DNA of 64,000 bases, from NCBI GenBank assembly GCA_018398575.1, contig JAGTXZ010000006.1, forward strand, positions 1,116,001 to 1,180,000. The letters are read 5' to 3'. The first letter of the stretch is position 1. Each line of letters begins with the position of its first letter. Source of the stretch: Ampelomyces quisqualis (Eukaryota > Ascomycota > Dothideomycetes > Pleosporales > Phaeosphaeriaceae). A program made the translations under genes and the position numbers. The notes under the pieces are model-generated. The model did not search any database. It was not told where the DNA came from and saw nothing but the letters and a program-made list of their open reading frames with translations. Below, piece by piece: positions 1 through 10,973 of this stretch.

Positions 1-139
1 CAATCGATTGTTGTCTCTGACAGTGGAATAGGGACTCCGTACCTAATGTGCTTGGCAGGGCAGCCGCAGGCCTGCCATACGGTAGGTAGGCAGTAGGCGG
101 GGTTTGTGTCTAGGAACCGGTCCCGAACATAGGCTCGAC

Positions 140-2190
140 ATGCTCCCCCGCCTGCTGCGGCGCACTCTGCACACCTCGCCCGTCCTGCGCGCCATCGACA
201 TGGCCAAGGTCGACACCACCGAGCGCCTTGCGCAGCTGCGCCAGCTCATGAAGGAGCGCAACGTCCATGTTTACAGTGAATAGGTCGCGCAGGGAGCCCG
301 CAGCGAGACAGCTAACAATTGCGCAGTGGTGCCCTCGGAAGACAGCCATCAGAGCGAATACATTGCGCCCTGTGATGCTCGCCGAGGTAGACACTCCCCG
401 CCCCCGTCGCCGCGCAGCTATTGATCCCCCCCAGCTTACATCAGCGGCTTCACGGGCTCAGCTGGCTACGCCGTTGTCACCCACAAGAAGGCCGCGCTCG
501 CCACCGACGGACGCTACTTCAACCAGGCCGAGAAGCAGCTGGACGGCAACTGGGAGCTGCTGAAGCAGGGCATACAGGACGTTCCGACCATACAGGAATG
601 GACCGCCGACCAGGTCGAGGGCGGCAAGGTCGTGGGCGTGGATCCAAGCGTGGTCACGGCAGGCGATGCGCGCAAGCTCGCCGAGAAGATCAAGAAGAAA
701 GGCGGCGAGTACAAAGCGATTGACGAGAACCTCGTCGACCTGGTGTGGAGGGCTGAGCGGCCGGCGCGCCCGAGCGAGAAGGTCATTGTGCAGCCCTTGG
801 AATACGCTGGCAAGTCCTTCGACGACAAGATCGACGACCTGCGCAAGGAGCTCGACAAGAAGAAAAGCCTCGGATTCGTCGTCTCCATGCTCGATGAAAC
901 CGCCTGGCTCTTCAACCTCCGTGGTAACGAGTAAGTTGCACTGCTCTTCTGCATTGTCCCGTGCTCATTCTGAACAGTATCCCGTACAACCCGGTCTTTT
1001 TCTCCTACGCCGTCGTTACGCCCACAGCCGTCACCCTCTACGTTGATGAGAGCAAGTTGCCCGACGACGTCAAGACGCATTTGAGCACCAAAGTCACGGT
1101 CCGTCCTTACGAAGCCATCTTCGAGGATGTCACAGCCCTCAGCAGGGACGCATTCGAGGCCGCCGGCGATGATCAAGGCCAGAAGAAGTTCCTCACGTCC
1201 AATCGTGCTTCGTGGGCACTAAACAAGGCCCTGGGAGGTCCAGACAAGGTCGAAGAGGCCAGGAGCCCAATCGGGGATGCCAAGGCGGTCAAGAACGACG
1301 TCGAGCTCCAAGGTATGCGCCAATGCCATATTCGCGACGGCGCAGCCATAACCGAGTACTTTGCATGGCTCGAAGACCAGTTGCTCAACAAGAAAGCCAC
1401 ACTTGATGAGGTGGACGGAGCCGATAAGCTCGAAGCCATTCGTCAGAAGCATGACCGGTTCATGGGACTGTCGTTCGACACCATCTCGTCGACCGGACCA
1501 AATGCTGCCGTGATCCATTACAAGCCTGAGAAGGGAGCATGCTCCATCATCGACCCGAAAGCAATTTATCTTTGTGATTCTGGCGCACAGTACCACGACG
1601 GAACTACTGATACTACACGCACGCTACATTTCACGGACCCCACCGAGATGGAGAAGAAGGCGTACACTCTAGTGCTGAAGGGCAACATCGCTCTTGAACG
1701 CGTCAAATTCCCAAAGGGTACAACTGGGTTTGCTTTGGATGCCGTTGCTAGACAATTCCTCTGGGCTGAAGGTCTTGATTACAGACATGGCACTGGACAT
1801 GGTGTCGGCTCGTTCCTCAACGTGCATGAAGGCCCCATAGGTATTGGTACTAGAGTGCAATACTCGGAGGTCTCCCTGGCGGTCGGCAATGTCATATCTG
1901 ATGAACCAGGATACTATGAGGACGGCAAGTTCGGCATTCGTATCGAAAACATGGTAATGGTGAAGGAGGTGGAGACGAACCACAAATTCGGGGACAAACC
2001 ATATCTCGGATTCGAGCATGTCACGTTGACGCCTCATTGCAGGAAGCTTGTCGACATGAGTCTTCTTACAGAAGACGAGAAGAAGTTCATAAACGCGTAC
2101 CATCAGGAAGTGTACGATAAGACGAGCAGGTACTTCGAGAACGACTCTCTGACCCTGGACTGGTTGAAGCGCGAGACTGCGCCGTACTAA
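140..2190 (+). CDS. Xaa-Pro aminopeptidase P (M24B metallopeptidase)
   Basis: Removes N-terminal residues next to proline; a two-metal pita-bread enzyme of family M24B. I read four exons: 140-275, 327-386, 435-930 and 978-2190, joined in frame to give 634 residues, close to the long eukaryotic aminopeptidase P. All five metal ligands are visible: Asp431 and Asp442 (in CDSGAQ...DGTTDTTR), His505 (GTGHGVG), Glu540 (DEPGYY) and Glu554 (RIENM). The first exon encodes a basic, Arg/Leu/Ser/Thr-rich leader ([13 protein letters not shown]) that looks like a mitochondrial presequence. A second in-frame Met at codon 21 (200-202) begins the sequence usual for the cytosolic form, so dual targeting is possible (inference). 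Introns are 51, 48 and 47 nt; the first has a GCTAAC branch site. Family assignment is very secure; the start is fairly secure. Confidence 0.95.
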
Positions 2191-2752
2191 AAGATGGGCA
2201 CGCTGGATCCACAAAGCACTTGGTTATCACGGCCCGGTTGAAGGCTATTGGCATTGTAGCGGCGCATATCAGTATCACGTATTCTCAGCATGGTACTCGG
2301 GCGTTCCGCCTGTTGGAAGTTCCATTGAGGTCAATACAGTCATGAGTTGCTCTGGTTCATCAAGTATACCCAGTACAAAGAAGCATGTGGTCCTGACTAA
2401 GTGCGGCAATTCACGGTGCTTCCTCTCGCGTTGATTGGCTGCCCACGCACCGTGTTTGTCACAGGGCGCGGGGCCTAGAATTTGCCCGCGACATGGCGGG
2501 GCAACCCGGCTTGTTCTCCGGAGGGGATCATGGTACTGCGAACGGGCAAAAAATTGTCTGTCGATGCCGCGGTGTAGTCGTGCAGGTAATACACTTCTCG
2601 AGTCACGCCGAGGATCGTTGCTCTCTCCCCATTTTTTCTCATCTTGCCTTCCCCACTTATTACTCATATACCCTTTTGCCTTTCAAGATTTCTACTTTAA
2701 TCGTTTAGACGTACCCTAATTGCTCGCTCCTCCACACGTTCAATCTACAACC
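2191..2752. other. Intergenic: aminopeptidase 3' end and pdx1 promoter
   Basis: No gene is recognised here. It must hold the 3' UTR of the aminopeptidase and the promoter and leader of the PLP synthase gene. A pyrimidine-rich stretch at about 2622-2690, just before the start codon, is typical of fungal promoters near the transcription start. Confidence 0.5.
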
Positions 2753-3799
2753 ATGGCTACCGAACTTCCTACCACGAACGGCCACAGCGCCCAGGATGGT
2801 GACAATAACTTTGCAGTCAAGGCTGGATTGGCGAGAATGCTGAAGGGTGGTGTCATCATGGACGTTATCAACGCAGAGCAGGTGAGTCTAATGCCGCACG
2901 AGCTCCGACATGGCCAGTTGCAACCGCTGACACGATGAGCAGGCACGGATAGCAGAGGAGGCTGGTGCATGCGCCGTCATGGCTCTCGAGCGCGTTCCCG
3001 CAGACATTCGATCACAGGGTGGCGTGGCGAGGATGAGCGATCCCCAGATGATCAAGGAGATCATGGACACAGTCACCATTCCCGTCATGGCCAAGGCACG
3101 AATCGGACATTTCGTCGAATGCCAGGTAAGCTCTCCTCGTCTTCTGACCTCTCAACTGCATGCATTCCTAACCAATGCGACACATAGATCCTCGAAGCTC
3201 TCGGCGTAGACTACATTGACGAATCCGAAGTCCTCACGCCCGCCGACGCAGTCCACCACGTCTCCAAACACGCCTTCCGCATCCCCTTTGTCTGCGGCTG
3301 CCGCGGCCTCGGCGAAGCCCTACGCCGCATCTCGGAAGGCGCAGCCATGATCCGCACAAAAGGCGAAGCCGGTACTGGCGACGTCATCGAAGCTGTCCGA
3401 CACATGCGCACCGTCAACGCCGAAATCGCAAAGGCAAAGGGCATGAGCGAAGAGGAACTGCGCGTCTACGCCAAAGACCTACAGGTCGATTTCCCCTTGC
3501 TCAAGGAGACGGCCAAGCTGGGCCGCTTGCCTGTCGTCAACTTTGCTGCCGGAGGCGTCGCCACCCCGGCCGATGCTGCGCTCATGATGCAGTTGGGTTG
3601 CGACGGCGTCTTCGTCGGCTCCGGTATCTTCAAGTCTGGCGATGCCGCCAAGCGCGCAAAGGCCATTGTTCAGGCTGTCACGCACTACAAGGATCCAAAG
3701 GTGTTGATGGAGGTGAGCATGGATCTGGGTGAGGCCATGGTTGGTATCAACTGCGGTCACTTGACCGATGGGGAGAAGCTTGCTAAGAGGGGTTGGTAA
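2753..3799 (+). CDS. Pyridoxal 5'-phosphate synthase, lyase subunit (Pdx1/SNZ/PdxS)
   Basis: Synthase subunit of the deoxyxylulose-independent vitamin B6 pathway. It condenses ribose 5-phosphate, glyceraldehyde 3-phosphate and ammonia from the partner glutaminase Pdx2/SNO into PLP. Exons 2753-2881, 2943-3125 and 3188-3799 (introns 61 and 62 nt, phase 0) give 307 residues, the usual family length. The (beta/alpha)8 signature is unmistakable: Asp37 in GGVIMDV, the substrate-binding Lys94 in [10 protein letters not shown] and the second catalytic Lys162 in [10 protein letters not shown]. Near the C-terminus the phosphate-binding GSGIFKS motif is intact. The start ATG has a good context (ACCATGG). 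The glutaminase partner is not in this window. In Aspergillus the orthologue is pyroA; in yeast, SNZ1-3. Confidence 0.97.
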
Positions 3800-4355
3800 G
3801 GCGCGAGCAGCGTCGGGACTTTCCAATGGGCTGTGCATACGTAGATGAGGCGTTTGTGGAAAGCAGTAGAGATGGTAGCTTCGACGATTGGAAAACAAAT
3901 CTCAACTCTCATCGCGTCGCAAAGCGAGTCATCATTTTCGGTTTCCCTGTTGTCCTTCGGACTTGGTCCTGGAGAAGGAGTGATAGGTACTGTGAACCTT
4001 GAGTGTTGGACAGCAGGATTGCCCTTGATTAGAGCTCACGTGCTATCACTAGTTGCTTCATCATACACGTAATCACCACATATCAGGAGCATATGTTAAC
4101 TCTTCATGTTCTTCATTTTCAATACCGGGACTACCGTGGTACATTGGTGCAGGTATATGCATCGTACGTGGTACAAAGAAAGCCACATGCAACATTGGCA
4201 GTCGAGCCTCTGCCGCGAGGCCCGAAAACATGCCAAACCGTGAGACGTCGTGACTGTGAACGCCGAAACTCCGCGCGCAAGAGACAGCTTAGCTGCTAGT
4301 CTTGCTGTGAGCGTGCCATTATGTCCACGCGAGATCGAAGATGCAGGACAACCAC
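3800..4355. other. Intergenic between convergent pdx1 and skp1
   Basis: Convergent 3' ends; no further gene recognised. It should contain both 3' UTRs. Only short unsupported open frames are present. Confidence 0.5.
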
Positions 4356-4970
4356 TCAGCGGTCCTCGGCCCATTCGTTCTCGCGGCGGATCTGCTCCTC
4401 CTCTTCGGGCGTGAAGTCATTCTGGATGTTGAACGTCTTGCGGATCTCGTCGGGTGACTTGCCCTTGATCATGTTTGCGACGGTCTTGCAGCCGACATCG
4501 AGGAGCGCCTTGATGTCGAGGTAGTTGGCGGCCTAAGGGTGTGTTAGCGAATGTCTATATTTACCAAGAAGCGAAGGAAGACACGCACAAGGATGATCTC
4601 GAAGAGCATCTCTTGGTCGACCTGCATGAACTTTTGGTCCCACTCGTCGATGTCGGTCGACTTCTTACGCGAATCCGAGTCATCGTCCTGCGTAGCCGGG
4701 GGGTCGTCCTTGTGGTGGTCGCACCACTCGAGGACCTTCTTCATGACGGCCTCGTTGACCTATGTGCTGTTAGTGGTTTGATAAGACACCGGGAGAGTGA
4801 GGACCACGCACGTTGGGGATGGGGATGGCCTCGGTGGTTTCGCCGGCCAAGTCCTCGAGCAAGTTTTTGATCAGGATGGAGCGCTCGACGACCTTGCGCT
4901 CGACCTTGATGGGCGCGTTATCCGAGGTGGTGAGGTCGATCATGTTCTTCTCACTGCTGGCTTCGGCCAT
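4356..4970 (-). CDS. SKP1, SCF ubiquitin ligase adaptor
   Basis: Adaptor that links cullin to F-box proteins in SCF E3 ligases; also part of kinetochore and RAVE assemblies in yeast. On the minus strand exons are 4970-4812, 4759-4589 and 4532-4356 (introns 52 and 56 nt, both phase 0, GTGCGT donors), giving 168 residues, the normal SKP1 length. N-terminal BTB/POZ-like part: [25 protein letters not shown] segment followed by IPIPNV. C-terminal F-box-binding part: [38 protein letters not shown], and the ending NEWAEDR. A TATA-like box lies about 150 bp upstream. An F-box protein, a natural partner class, is encoded at 21.7-22.8 kb, but no specific pairing can be claimed. Confidence 0.97.
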
Positions 4971-5120
4971 GGTGACTGTGATGTTGATGTGGGTTGGCTG
5001 AGTATGGGAAGCGGGGTAAGCTGGCGAGAGCGCGGGTTGGTAGTGCGGGAGTGGGGTGGATGGATGGGTTGGTGGTAGTTGTTTGGGGGAGGAGGAAGAT
5101 GACGGTGAGGGGAGCCTCGC

Positions 5121-5128
5121 TTTATATA
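5121..5128 (-). promoter_or_regulatory. TATA box for skp1
   Basis: TATATAAA on the minus strand about 150 bp upstream of the skp1 start codon, a plausible distance for a fungal TATA box with a ~100-nt leader. Confidence 0.5.
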
Positions 5129-6186
5129 TGGTTGGCGGAGCGTTTGGTCCAAGTGATGGAGAGGCAGCAGCCCGGCCCTGGAGCAACCACGGCACAGCAG
5201 TTAGAGCCCGAGCTTAGGCCCGCCAAGGCTCGAACAAGGCTGCAGTCCCAGAAAGAGTAGCGTTTGGCACGACAAAGGGCCCATGTACTATGTGTTATTT
5301 TATTTTTCCCAGACAGTCGCATTGTTCCTCTCTATTGAAAGCAATTGTGAATTGCCATGCGTTTGTAGACGCCCAGCGCAATTGAAACACGATTGCGCAA
5401 CGGTAAGCCCCGCCCCAGCAACGATTGATACATTGATGACTCCGCCACGGAGAAGCGCTTTCGAGCATGTTCTGAGCTGCCAAAGCCTCGTGTCCACTCG
5501 TAACACAAACACCACGTCATTATGCTCCGGCCCGTCAAAGATGACTGGGGTCGTCTTGAGAAGTAAGTACTTCGTTATTGCTCGCACATTCGACACAAGG
5601 CACCTGTCAGGATTCGCTACGAGGACGTGATGTATTTGGCCAGAATTAAGTAGAATGAGAATAGATGAACGTACTCGACAGAGGGGGTATCGAACATGTG
5701 CATTGTTGAACCGACAGTTCGACGGTTTTTGAGTAGCCCAGCACGTCGATATCCGAGCGCAGCACGCTGCCATTCTTCGACAGCCTCTGTGGATCTGTGT
5801 CGGGCAAGCCTCAACTGGAACGCCCATCACGTGACGTGAACACCAGGACGCATCAGGCACTGTGCGCTGACGGAGACTAAAGCCCGATGCCGAGATATCG
5901 TCGGTTGCAGCCAGCGGTCGCGTCTGACCAAGCCTGATAGGATTCTTGCATGCCGCTGTACAACCATCGCGGCATGTAGTTCGCAGACATCAGCGGTGTG
6001 CAGGTCGTCCTACTGCACGCATCCTACGCGCTTCGTCATCGGGCCCCCTATCTGCTCGTCTCGGTGACTTGGTGGCTGACAACGGCCAACGCAATAAAAC
6101 ACCCGCCGTCCTTTTTTCTGTGAAGCACCACGACGCCAACCGATGCCCCGCCGTACCTGCCACCGGAGCACCTCACCGCAGGCACC
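5129..6186. other. Intergenic between divergent skp1 and smp3
   Basis: No gene recognised on either strand. It serves as the upstream region of both divergent genes. The longest open frame (186 codons, minus, 5300-5860) has no protein-like motif. Confidence 0.45.
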
Positions 6187-7903
6187 ATGTGGCGGAGAGT
6201 CTATTTCCTGCTGATCCTGGTGCGCGTCTACTTTGCGCTGTCGCCGAGCTACTTGCATCCCGACGAGAACTTCCAGGGCCCCGAGGTCATCGCCGGTATG
6301 TCTGCGACGATGCACACGCGCGCGCGACCACGACTGACACGCACCCAGGACGCGTCTTTGCCTACCCCGTCCACGAGACATGGGAGTTCACCTCGGCGAA
6401 CCCCATCCGCAGCACCTTCCCGCTATGGCTCGCATACGGCTGGCCCATGTACATCCTGCGCTGGCTCTGGGAGGGCTTCGGATATGACGTCTCGCCGTCG
6501 GTGGTGTACTGGACGCTGCGTGTGCTTATGCTGACGCTGAGCGTCGTCATGGAGGACTGGGCCGTCCACGAGCTGGTCGAGTCCCCGCGCATGCGCAGCG
6601 TCGCGGTGCCGCTGGTCGCGTCGTCATACGTGACCTGGACATTCCAGACGCACACCTTCTCCAACAGCATCGAGACGCTGCTCGTGGGTTGGAGCCTGGT
6701 CTTGATCCACAGAATCGTCGACGACAAGGCAAGCTCGCTTCGGTCCGCTTCCCGGTGGGGCACATGCAGCTAACACAAGGTGCAGAAGCGCTCCAGCATC
6801 CTGGCCTCGTCGTTGCTGGGCTTCATGGTCGTCGTTGGCCTCTTGAACCGCATTACCTTTCCAGCCTTCTTGCTCTTCCCAGCGACCACCCTGCTGCCCC
6901 ACTTTGTACGCAAGTGAGTCAACCTCGCCGTCGCCGACCGACCAATGCTGACAGCACCAGACCATTTTCCTTTGTCTTCTGCGCTGCCTTCGCTCTCTTC
7001 ACCGCTCTCGTTGCTATCTGCGTAGACACGGCGTTCTATACCCCTGGCGAGTTTCACTTCGCAAAAGTGTTCGACACACCCATCATCACTCCCATCAATA
7101 ACTTCATCTACAACTCAAACCCCACCAATCTTGCCCAGCATGGCATCCACCCACGGTATCAGCATGGCCTGATAAATCTGGCCCAACTCCTCGGGCCCGC
7201 ATTTCCGCTCTTGTTCTTCTTGCGCCGGGCGCATGTAAACCCAATGCTTATCTCGGCGGTGTCGGGTATCGCTTTGCTCAGTCTATTCCCACATCAAGAA
7301 GCTCGCTTCTTGATTCCAGCTGTTCCGCTCATTCTTTCTTCGATTCAACTGCCAGGGCCCCGCTTCAGGAAAGCTTGGATCGCATCGTGGGTCATCTTCA
7401 ACCTCGCCATGGGTATGCTTATGGGCGTGTACCATCAAGGTGGCATCGTTCCCGTACAAATGCACATTGCGAAAACCAACGAGATGGTCAGCAATGCATT
7501 CTGGTGGAAGACTTACAGCCCACCGATCTGGCTACTGAACGGCAAGAATGAGAATCTGACCACGACCGACCTGATGGGCATACCGAGCAACGAAATGCTT
7601 GCAAAAGTCCAGGAAGTCCTACCGCCCTGCTGGACACGAAAGTCCCCGACTATGGACCAAGGCGCAACATACCTAATCGCACCACGATCAGCAAACATTC
7701 AAAAATCCTACCCCAACGATACGAGACGCGAAGAAGTCACCATGTATGAGGTCTGGAGCCATCGGAAGCATCTCAACCTCGATGACATGGACTTCGCCAA
7801 CGACGGACTCTGGAAAACCATTGGTAGAGTCGTGGGCGATAGAGGACTGGTCATATGGCGAGTCACCAAGAACTGCTGGTCGTCGGATCCACAGGACATG
7901 TAA
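6187..7903 (+). CDS. GPI mannosyltransferase 4 (Smp3/PIG-Z, GT22)
   Basis: ER multi-pass mannosyltransferase that adds the fourth, side-branch mannose to the GPI-anchor precursor using dolichol-phosphate mannose. Exons 6187-6295, 6349-6728, 6786-6913 and 6961-7903 give 519 residues, matching the yeast protein's size. GT22 hallmarks: [16 protein letters not shown] near residue 20-36 (luminal HPDE motif), [12 protein letters not shown], many hydrophobic helices, and [12 protein letters not shown] in the middle (the conserved H-Q-E-x-R-F motif). Intron 2 (6729-6785) starts with GC rather than GT (AAG|GCAAGC), with a CTAAC branch site; without its removal the frame stops at about 6771. The adjacent gene pgs1 is convergent. 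Very confident of family; exon 3/4 boundary is good but not unique. Confidence 0.93.
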
Positions 7904-8161
7904 GCTCGAAGTAACAAAAAGTGCATGGCGTTCATGGACAAGGGGTATATGGAGTGCTTTACACGGAAAGAGACATTTACAGCGCGAGCTTTGAAGTGTT
8001 TGACATTTGGTTCTTTTGTCAGTTTCGATATCCAGATACCCACTTGCCATAGCTTTTTTTTTCATAGTGTCAGATCTCCTCTATTCCAGTATCGAATGAG
8101 CTTGCCTTACTTTTCCATGCACATGTGTCACACTTCTCTCGTCCCATGCATCCATATCCAT

Positions 8162-10038
8162 CTACAAAGCCCCACCCAGCACTCTAACAAGCCACATACT
8201 CAGCCTCACACCCATCCCAACCCTCCTCTCCGCCTTGTCAAACTCCCGCTCATCCGCTTCCCTCGCATGCTCGCTCAGCCACTTGACCTCCTCGCCCAGC
8301 CTGCTGCGCAAGCCCGGATCTGTCGTAGCAATGACAACATTCGCCTCGAGATCGAGTTCGTAGCTGCGTTTGGTGTAATTGGACGATCCGACGACGGTGA
8401 GACTAGGATGCTGGGTGGTTGTCGTCGACGGCTGAGCACGCGGTGGACAAGTGGTGGGGGGCAACGTGACCCAGAGGCCCTTGGCGTGGTACGTCCAGCC
8501 GAGTTTTTCGCCGACGATGCCTTTTTTCCATTCTTTTAGGACTACGGTGTCGCGCTGGCCCGAGTGTTTGACTTTGACGAGGAAGTTTTTCGCGAGATGC
8601 GTGTATGCTGCCGGTAACATGCTGCTGACACCCTTGCTGCCGTAGAAGCCGTTCGCGTGGGGATGGGCGGTCAGGACGGTGCCTGAGGCGGGGTGCGTGG
8701 AGAGTAAGAGGCGGCGGAAGGAGGGGGTCATGTTGAAGTAGCCGGCTGTGAAGGTCCAGGTTGAGGAGTGGAGAGGGGCGCGGGTGAGGGATGTGAGGAT
8801 TGTGGTTAGGGCGGGGAGTTCAGTCGAGGTGGGGAGGAGAGGAACGAGGGAGAGGATGGGGTAGATTGTTGTTGCTGTTGAAGAAGGGTTTGGGGAAGTG
8901 GGCGTTGGGGAATTGGAGGGAGTGAGAAGGTGGGAGAGATGTTTGGATGCTGCGTCTCGGTATTTGGAGGGGGAGGATAGGGGGGATGGCGCGGGGTTGG
9001 TCGATGGCCAGGACATGGTGTAGCCACCCGAGCCTGGGGTGTCGGAAGGTTGGAGGTCGAATGAGAGTTTTGCAACGCCGTCGTGGATTTTGGCAAAGTA
9101 GTTGGTCAGGTCTCTAGAGTGGAAGAGATGGTATCGATCTTGGCGGTTGGAAAAGTAATCGCTCGAGAGATTGGCGCCGGAAATTATGATCTCGTCGTCT
9201 ACGCCGTATAGTTTCATGTGCTGTAGACCCCAGCCTTCGTTGATTCGTTTGGGGATGTACTTCTTGCGCAGGCCAGTAAGGTTTGGCGTATGATACATGC
9301 GGACCTCTACTCTTTCGGGTCCAAACTCAGTGATAAGAGGGGTCAAGAGGGACGCCGATGAAGGCTCTGGAGTCTCTCTGGTTCCGCGCAACGAGTCGGT
9401 GAGGAAGGAAACACGCAAATTGGGATTCTTGGCAAGAGCATTACGAATCGTGGATATGAACTCATGTTCCGTCTTTCCAATGTAGAGAGTACTGAGGTAG
9501 ATGCGGCGCTGAGCCTTCGATATCTTGGCCTGCACGTTGTTAGTTCCGTACATGTTTCGGGTGGGGCTCCGTCCGGACCTTGTCAAGGGTTCGACATGTA
9601 ACAACTCTTCATTGACCTGTCTTTGAAGTACAGTACAAAAAGGGAAAGAAGTGCTGGGATGATAGCAACCATTGAAGAAAAAACGCTTGGTAAATTGGAA
9701 AGTGGAAGAAGCATCACGACCACAACAATGACTAGAGTGGATGAGAAAGCGTGCGACTAGGGCGATGAACCTACTTTGAGTGTTTCATAGAAATCTGTGG
9801 GTGTCTTTATGATGGTAATCTGCTCTGGCTGGATCTCGAATCTTGGGGCAATCTTGTCCAAGTCGGTTGTTATCGTGGCCAGCATTGAAGCCTGACTTTG
9901 AGGTGTGGAAGAAGTCATCGATGGTGCATCTGCTGTCGAGTATCTTCTCGCAGTTCTTATGGGCCTGGGTGGTATGCGAAATATCCTCCTTGATGTGATC
10001 TTGGGCGCTTGGGCCCTGAGCAAAGTCCGCACTATCAT
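8162..10038 (-). CDS. Phosphatidylglycerophosphate synthase, mitochondrial (Pgs1)
   Basis: Transfers the phosphatidyl group from CDP-diacylglycerol to glycerol 3-phosphate, the committed step to cardiolipin in the mitochondrial inner membrane. Two exons on the minus strand, 10038-9775 and 9529-8162, phase 0, encode 543 residues. The N-terminus is a clear presequence (Arg-rich, RRYSTADAPS at residues ~31-40). Two phospholipase-D HKD motifs are present: the first HMKLYGVDDEIIISGAN, the second HAKGLWV...VVGSSN. The junction reads ETLK|AKISKAQRRIYLSTLY, as expected for the family. The intron of 245 nt is four to five times longer than all its neighbours. Between the two HKD motifs lies a Ser/Thr/Pro-rich insertion (around codons 275-320). 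It shares a 178-bp promoter region with NDUFA12. Confidence 0.93.
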
Positions 10039-10216
10039 TATGAAGCCTAGAATGTGGCGTTGAGCTCGTACCTCCCCGTCCTCCTGAAGTTTTGATGGAC
10101 AGGGATATCGACGCTAGCGCTAAAAGCGGCGAGGTGCGATGAATGCTTGGCATCGTCGTCAATCGAGTAGCGACATGCAACATGAAGCTCACGACCACTG
10201 AGCAGACAACGCCGCC
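10039..10216. promoter_or_regulatory. Bidirectional promoter, pgs1 / NDUFA12
   Basis: Only 178 bp separate the start codons of two divergent genes, both for mitochondrial proteins (cardiolipin synthesis and complex I). Whatever controls both must lie here or within the genes. No TATA box is obvious. Shared regulation is inferred from spacing and function, not shown. Confidence 0.6.
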
Positions 10217-10973
10217 ATGTCGACGCTTATGAGGACACTGCGCAATCTGCGCAAGGTTGGTCTCAAGGTGAGTCTGACACACAGCTTCGAACGCACGCGG
10301 AGTTGCAGCTAATCCTATCTACAGGACTTCGGCCACCAGATGGCGGTACGCTCACGCCCAGCTCTTGACACCTCTCGCAGACACGACTAACGCAATCGCT
10401 CGCGCCTGCAGAACATCGGTACGATATTCAGGAGTTGTAGATGTAGTATTAGGGCGTTGACTAGGCACAGGTGATACCAAAGCCGGAGCTTTGGTCGGCA
10501 TGGACAAGTACGGCAACAAATACTTCGAGAACCTCGCAGATGAGCTGCCGCGTAAGAAGACGAAATTGCGGTCATTGGAAGCAGACGATTGACGAATGAC
10601 GTAGTGAGGACACGCTGGGTCGACTACAAGGACCACGAGTTTGATCCGTACGTTGCGCCCGCCTGCACACACACGAGCGAAGTCTAACATGGTCCCAGCT
10701 CGCAGATTGAGCCCGGATGGCACGCCTGGATGTCATACATGGTGGACAAGTCGCCCGCCGAGGACAAGCTTCTGCAACGTCAAGTCCGCGTTTGGGAGCC
10801 AAAGGAGCACCGACCATGTTTGACCTGGAGCCGGTCAGGTTACAAGCCATACAGCACGTATGTTGCACTGATGCAGACGTTGCGAAAGTGTGCTAACTTA
10901 GAACAGAGTTAAAAACAAGTACTCTGCGTGGACACCAGTGGCAAAGGCACGACAGCAGACGGCGAGCCAGTAA
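10217..10973 (+). CDS. Complex I accessory subunit NDUFA12 (B17.2)
   Basis: Accessory subunit of mitochondrial NADH:ubiquinone oxidoreductase, at the matrix arm. Seven exons: 10217-10267, 10325-10345, 10412-10418, 10471-10551, 10605-10647, 10699-10857 and 10907-10973, total 429 nt, 142 residues (human 145). Each junction preserves the family sequence: VGLK|DFGHQMA|NIG|DTKAGALVGMDKYGNKYFEN, ELP|LRTRWVDYKDHEFDP|SQIEPGWHAWMSYMVD, PYST|VKNKYSAWTP. Exon 3 is just 7 nt (AACATCG) and exon 2 only 21 nt. All introns are 49-66 nt with GT-AG ends. Six introns in about 430 coding bases is the highest density in the window. A simple open-reading-frame search misses this gene entirely. Confidence 0.93.

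Noticed and set aside
6771..6785. Premature stop in smp3
   Set aside because: It falls inside a GC-AG intron whose removal restores the family sequence, so the gene is not broken.
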